DNA of 35,032 nt. It comes from Alphaproteobacteria bacterium (GTDB lineage Bacteria; Pseudomonadota; Alphaproteobacteria; UBA6615). Made by a program: the position numbers and the translations under genes. Each line of letters begins with the position of its first letter. The stretch's first letter is position 1. The notes beneath the pieces are model-generated. The model had not been told where the DNA came from. It made no database searches and saw only the letters and a list, made by a program, of their open reading frames with translations. Positions 33,413-35,032 of this stretch are shown here, piece after piece. The stretch spans positions 1 to 35,032 of the forward strand of contig JAJFJA010000039.1 of assembly GCA_021774445.1 (NCBI GenBank). The letters run 5' to 3'.

Positions 33413-34138
33413 ATGACCAACCAGGCTCCAAAGCAGCCGCGCGTATTCTACCGGACCGGGGCCATGCCATGCCCCTACGTCCCGGGCATGATCGAACGCA
33501 ATCTCTTTACCGAGCTGCGCGGCCCGGCCGCGCCCGCCCTGCACGACCAGCTGACTTTGGCCGGATTCCGCCGCAGTCACCACATTGTGTACCGGCCCGC
33601 CTGCCCGCAATGCAATGCCTGCCAACCAGTTCGCGTGCTAGCCGGGAAATTCCGGCCCACCCGCTCGCTCAGGCGGGTTGCGGCGCGCAACGCCGACCTC
33701 ACCGTCAGTCTCCGCCAACCGCTGGCCAGTCAGGAGCAATTCGCCCTATTCACCCGCTATCAACGCTCCCGTCACAGTGGCGGAGAGATGGCGGCGATGA
33801 CCTTTGCCGACTACCGCGCGATGGTCGAGGATACCGCGGTCGAAACCAGACTCGTGGAGTTTCACTGCCCACGGAAGCGCCTTGTCGCGGCCATTCTGGT
33901 CGATCGTTTGGGCGACGGGTTGTCGGCGGTCTACAGCTTTTTCGACCCCGATGCCGCGCCCCGCAGCCTCGGCACATTCATGATCATCTGGTTGATTCGG
34001 CGCGCCTTGGCCGAGGTCATGCCACATGTCTATCTCGGCTATTGGATCCGACAGTCCACGAAAATGGCCTACAAAATACGGTTCCAGCCGATGGAGACGC
34101 TACGCCCGGGGGGCTGGCAGCGGCTCGAGACCGGCTGA
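33413..34138 (+). CDS. bpt: Aspartate/glutamate leucyltransferase (Bpt)
   Basis: A 241-residue aminoacyl-tRNA-protein transferase. It adds leucine from Leu-tRNA to proteins with N-terminal Asp or Glu, marking them for the ClpAP N-end-rule pathway. Family marks are CPYVPGMIERNLFTEL, GFRRSHHIVYRPACPQCNACQPVRV with the conserved cysteines, RYQRSRHSGGEM, AVYSFFDPD, and YLGYWIRQSTKMAYKIRFQP near the C-terminus. In some annotations this family is called arginyltransferase (Ate), but the ~240-residue bacterial form is Bpt. The ATG at 33413 follows a gap containing a hairpin. It is monocistronic as far as seen; the next gene starts 22 bases after its stop. Confidence 0.95.
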   Translation: MTNQAPKQPRVFYRTGAMPCPYVPGMIERNLFTELRGPAAPALHDQLTLAGFRRSHHIVYRPACPQCNACQPVRVLAGKFRPTRSLRRVAARNADLTVSLRQPLASQEQFALFTRYQRSRHSGGEMAAMTFADYRAMVEDTAVETRLVEFHCPRKRLVAAILVDRLGDGLSAVYSFFDPDAAPRSLGTFMIIWLIRRALAEVMPHVYLGYWIRQSTKMAYKIRFQPMETLRPGGWQRLETG

Positions 34139-34160
34139 GCCTTGCCCGCGGCGCCCAGCC

Positions 34161-35032
34161 ATGAAGCGCCGCGCCTTTCTGACCACCGCCGCTGCCGGTG
34201 CTGCCGGCGCCGCCCTCGGCGCCTCGTCGACACCCGCCTTGGCCGCGCGACGCCAAGAGTTGACCATGGTTTCCCTTTGGCCACGGCAACTGCCGGGATT
34301 GTCGGACGGCGCCGAACGTCTCGCCAAGCGGATCACCGACGCGTCCGGCGGCGAAATATCCATAACTGTCCTGCAACCCGGAGAACTTGTATCCCCATTC
34401 GCAACATTCGATGCCGTCGCCGAGGGCAAGGCAGATCTCTACTACGGTGCGGAATATCTCTGGCACTTCAAGTCGCCCGCCTTCAGTTTGCTGTCGGGCG
34501 TGCCCTTTGGCCTGACCGCCGATGAGTTCAACGCCTGGATCCATCACGGCGGCGGCCAATCCCACTGGGACAAATTATCCGCATCCTTCAACCTGAAGCC
34601 CTTCCTCGCCGGCAACCTCGGCGGCCAAATGGGCGGCTGGTTCAATCGCAAGATCGAGTCCGAAGACGACCTGATCGGCCTACGCATCAGTGTGCCGGGC
34701 CTCGCCGGTGCGGCACTGCGCAACCTCGGCGCCGAAGCCGTCTCTACCCCCGCGGAAACCCTTCATGACGCACTCGACTCCGGTTTTCTGGATGCGGCCG
34801 TCGGCCTCGGGCCGTGGACCGATCAAACTCTGCGGCTACACGAGGTCGCGCGACATTACTATCATCCCGGATTCCACCAACCCGGCGCCGCCCTCAGCTG
34901 CGTCATCAATCTTGACAGCTGGTCGCGGCTTTCCGCCACCCAGCATCTGATTATTGAACATGCCTGCGGCGTCGAGAACAGTTGGACCCATGCCCTGTTT
35001 ACCGCCCGCAATGGCGAATCCCTGCGCACCCT
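34161..35032 (+). CDS. TRAP transporter substrate-binding protein (DctP family), cut by window edge
   Basis: An open frame from the ATG at 34161 to the right edge (290 residues visible). The N-terminus MKRRAFLTTAAAGAAGAALG with a predicted cleavage near ALAA is a twin-arginine-type signal (RRAFL), so the protein is exported folded. The mature part resembles DctP/TakP-type binding proteins: ITVLQPGELVSPFATFDAVAEGKADLYYG, then DLIGLRISVPGLAGAALRNLGAEAVSTPAETLHDALDSGFLDAAVGLGPWTD. This corresponds to the family's GLKxRxPGLGG...DAAEwvGPy region that holds the carboxylate-binding arginine. The usual Glu-Trp before GP is Gly-Leu here, which may alter specificity. A keto-acid or similar carboxylate is a reasonable guess. 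The membrane subunits (DctQ/DctM) would lie beyond the window. Confidence 0.85.
   Translation, partial: MKRRAFLTTAAAGAAGAALGASSTPALAARRQELTMVSLWPRQLPGLSDGAERLAKRITDASGGEISITVLQPGELVSPFATFDAVAEGKADLYYGAEYLWHFKSPAFSLLSGVPFGLTADEFNAWIHHGGGQSHWDKLSASFNLKPFLAGNLGGQMGGWFNRKIESEDDLIGLRISVPGLAGAALRNLGAEAVSTPAETLHDALDSGFLDAAVGLGPWTDQTLRLHEVARHYYHPGFHQPGAALSCVINLDSWSRLSATQHLIIEHACGVENSWTHALFTARNGESLRT

Noticed and set aside
33274..34164. 296-residue plus-strand frame over bpt
   Set aside because: It is a shifted frame of the bpt gene, whose own frame matches the leucyltransferase family end to end; the product is Arg/Pro-rich as expected of a GC-rich shadow.

Overview
The window looks like ordinary chromosome from a GC-rich alphaproteobacterium, probably a Rhodospirillales-like lineage. 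The grounds are a MucR/Ros regulator, an LdtR-type MarR regulator, an RpoH-box sigma factor, the fused rpiB-glyA-nrdR-rib-nusB-thiL gene run, a DHBP synthase with a degenerate GTP cyclohydrolase II tail, a HemB without the zinc cysteines, and a Bpt leucyltransferase. I see no phage genes, transposases, CRISPR array, rRNA or tRNA. Both edges cut a gene: thiL at the left and a TRAP-transporter binding protein at the right.

Layout. (1) Bases 1-6448, minus strand: nine tightly packed housekeeping genes, rpiB-glyA-nrdR-ribD-ribE-ribBX-ribH-nusB-thiL, covering one-carbon metabolism, nucleotide-reductase control and riboflavin synthesis. (2) 6773-10243: mucR, glutaryl-CoA dehydrogenase, a MarR-like regulator with a cysteine-rich tail, and a divergent RpoH-family sigma factor. 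The promoter between the last two is bracketed by a perfect 12-bp inverted repeat. (3) 10294-12261: a small membrane protein, two convergent ankyrin-repeat genes and an LdtR-like regulator. (4) 12376-15570, minus: valine catabolism (isobutyryl-CoA dehydrogenase, 3-hydroxyisobutyryl-CoA hydrolase, 3-hydroxyisobutyrate dehydrogenase). (5) 15793-18792: O-acetylhomoserine sulfhydrylase and HemB in one operon, facing a 1-Cys peroxiredoxin across a shared hairpin. (6) 19043-19914: an ArsR/SRPBCC pair of lower GC. (7) 19911-21739: a NicX-like ring-cleaving dioxygenase overlapping an alpha/beta hydrolase. (8) 21821-24291: TfoX-domain protein, VOC protein, and an ECF42 sigma factor with its DGPF/YCII partner. 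(9) 24343-27592: a YheT-family hydrolase and a PPOX-fold flavoprotein, the latter divergent from a MocR regulator. (10) 27681-34138: penicillin-acylase-family protein, threonine ammonia-lyase, MotA/MotB, Bpt, then the partial TRAP binding protein.

The signals most worth following are regulatory. Two promoters in the ECF42 neighbourhood share the identical pattern TGTCCG-N17-CGTC, one before the DGPF gene and one before the VOC gene, which points to a small autoregulated ECF42 regulon. The MarR/RpoH intergenic region carries three copies of GTCGATAT around a good sigma70-like promoter, which suggests that a cysteine-rich MarR sensor controls an accessory heat-shock-type sigma factor. The NicX-like/hydrolase pair could be a short N-heterocycle ring-opening module outside a recognisable nic cluster. 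Everything was read by eye; no database search was run.
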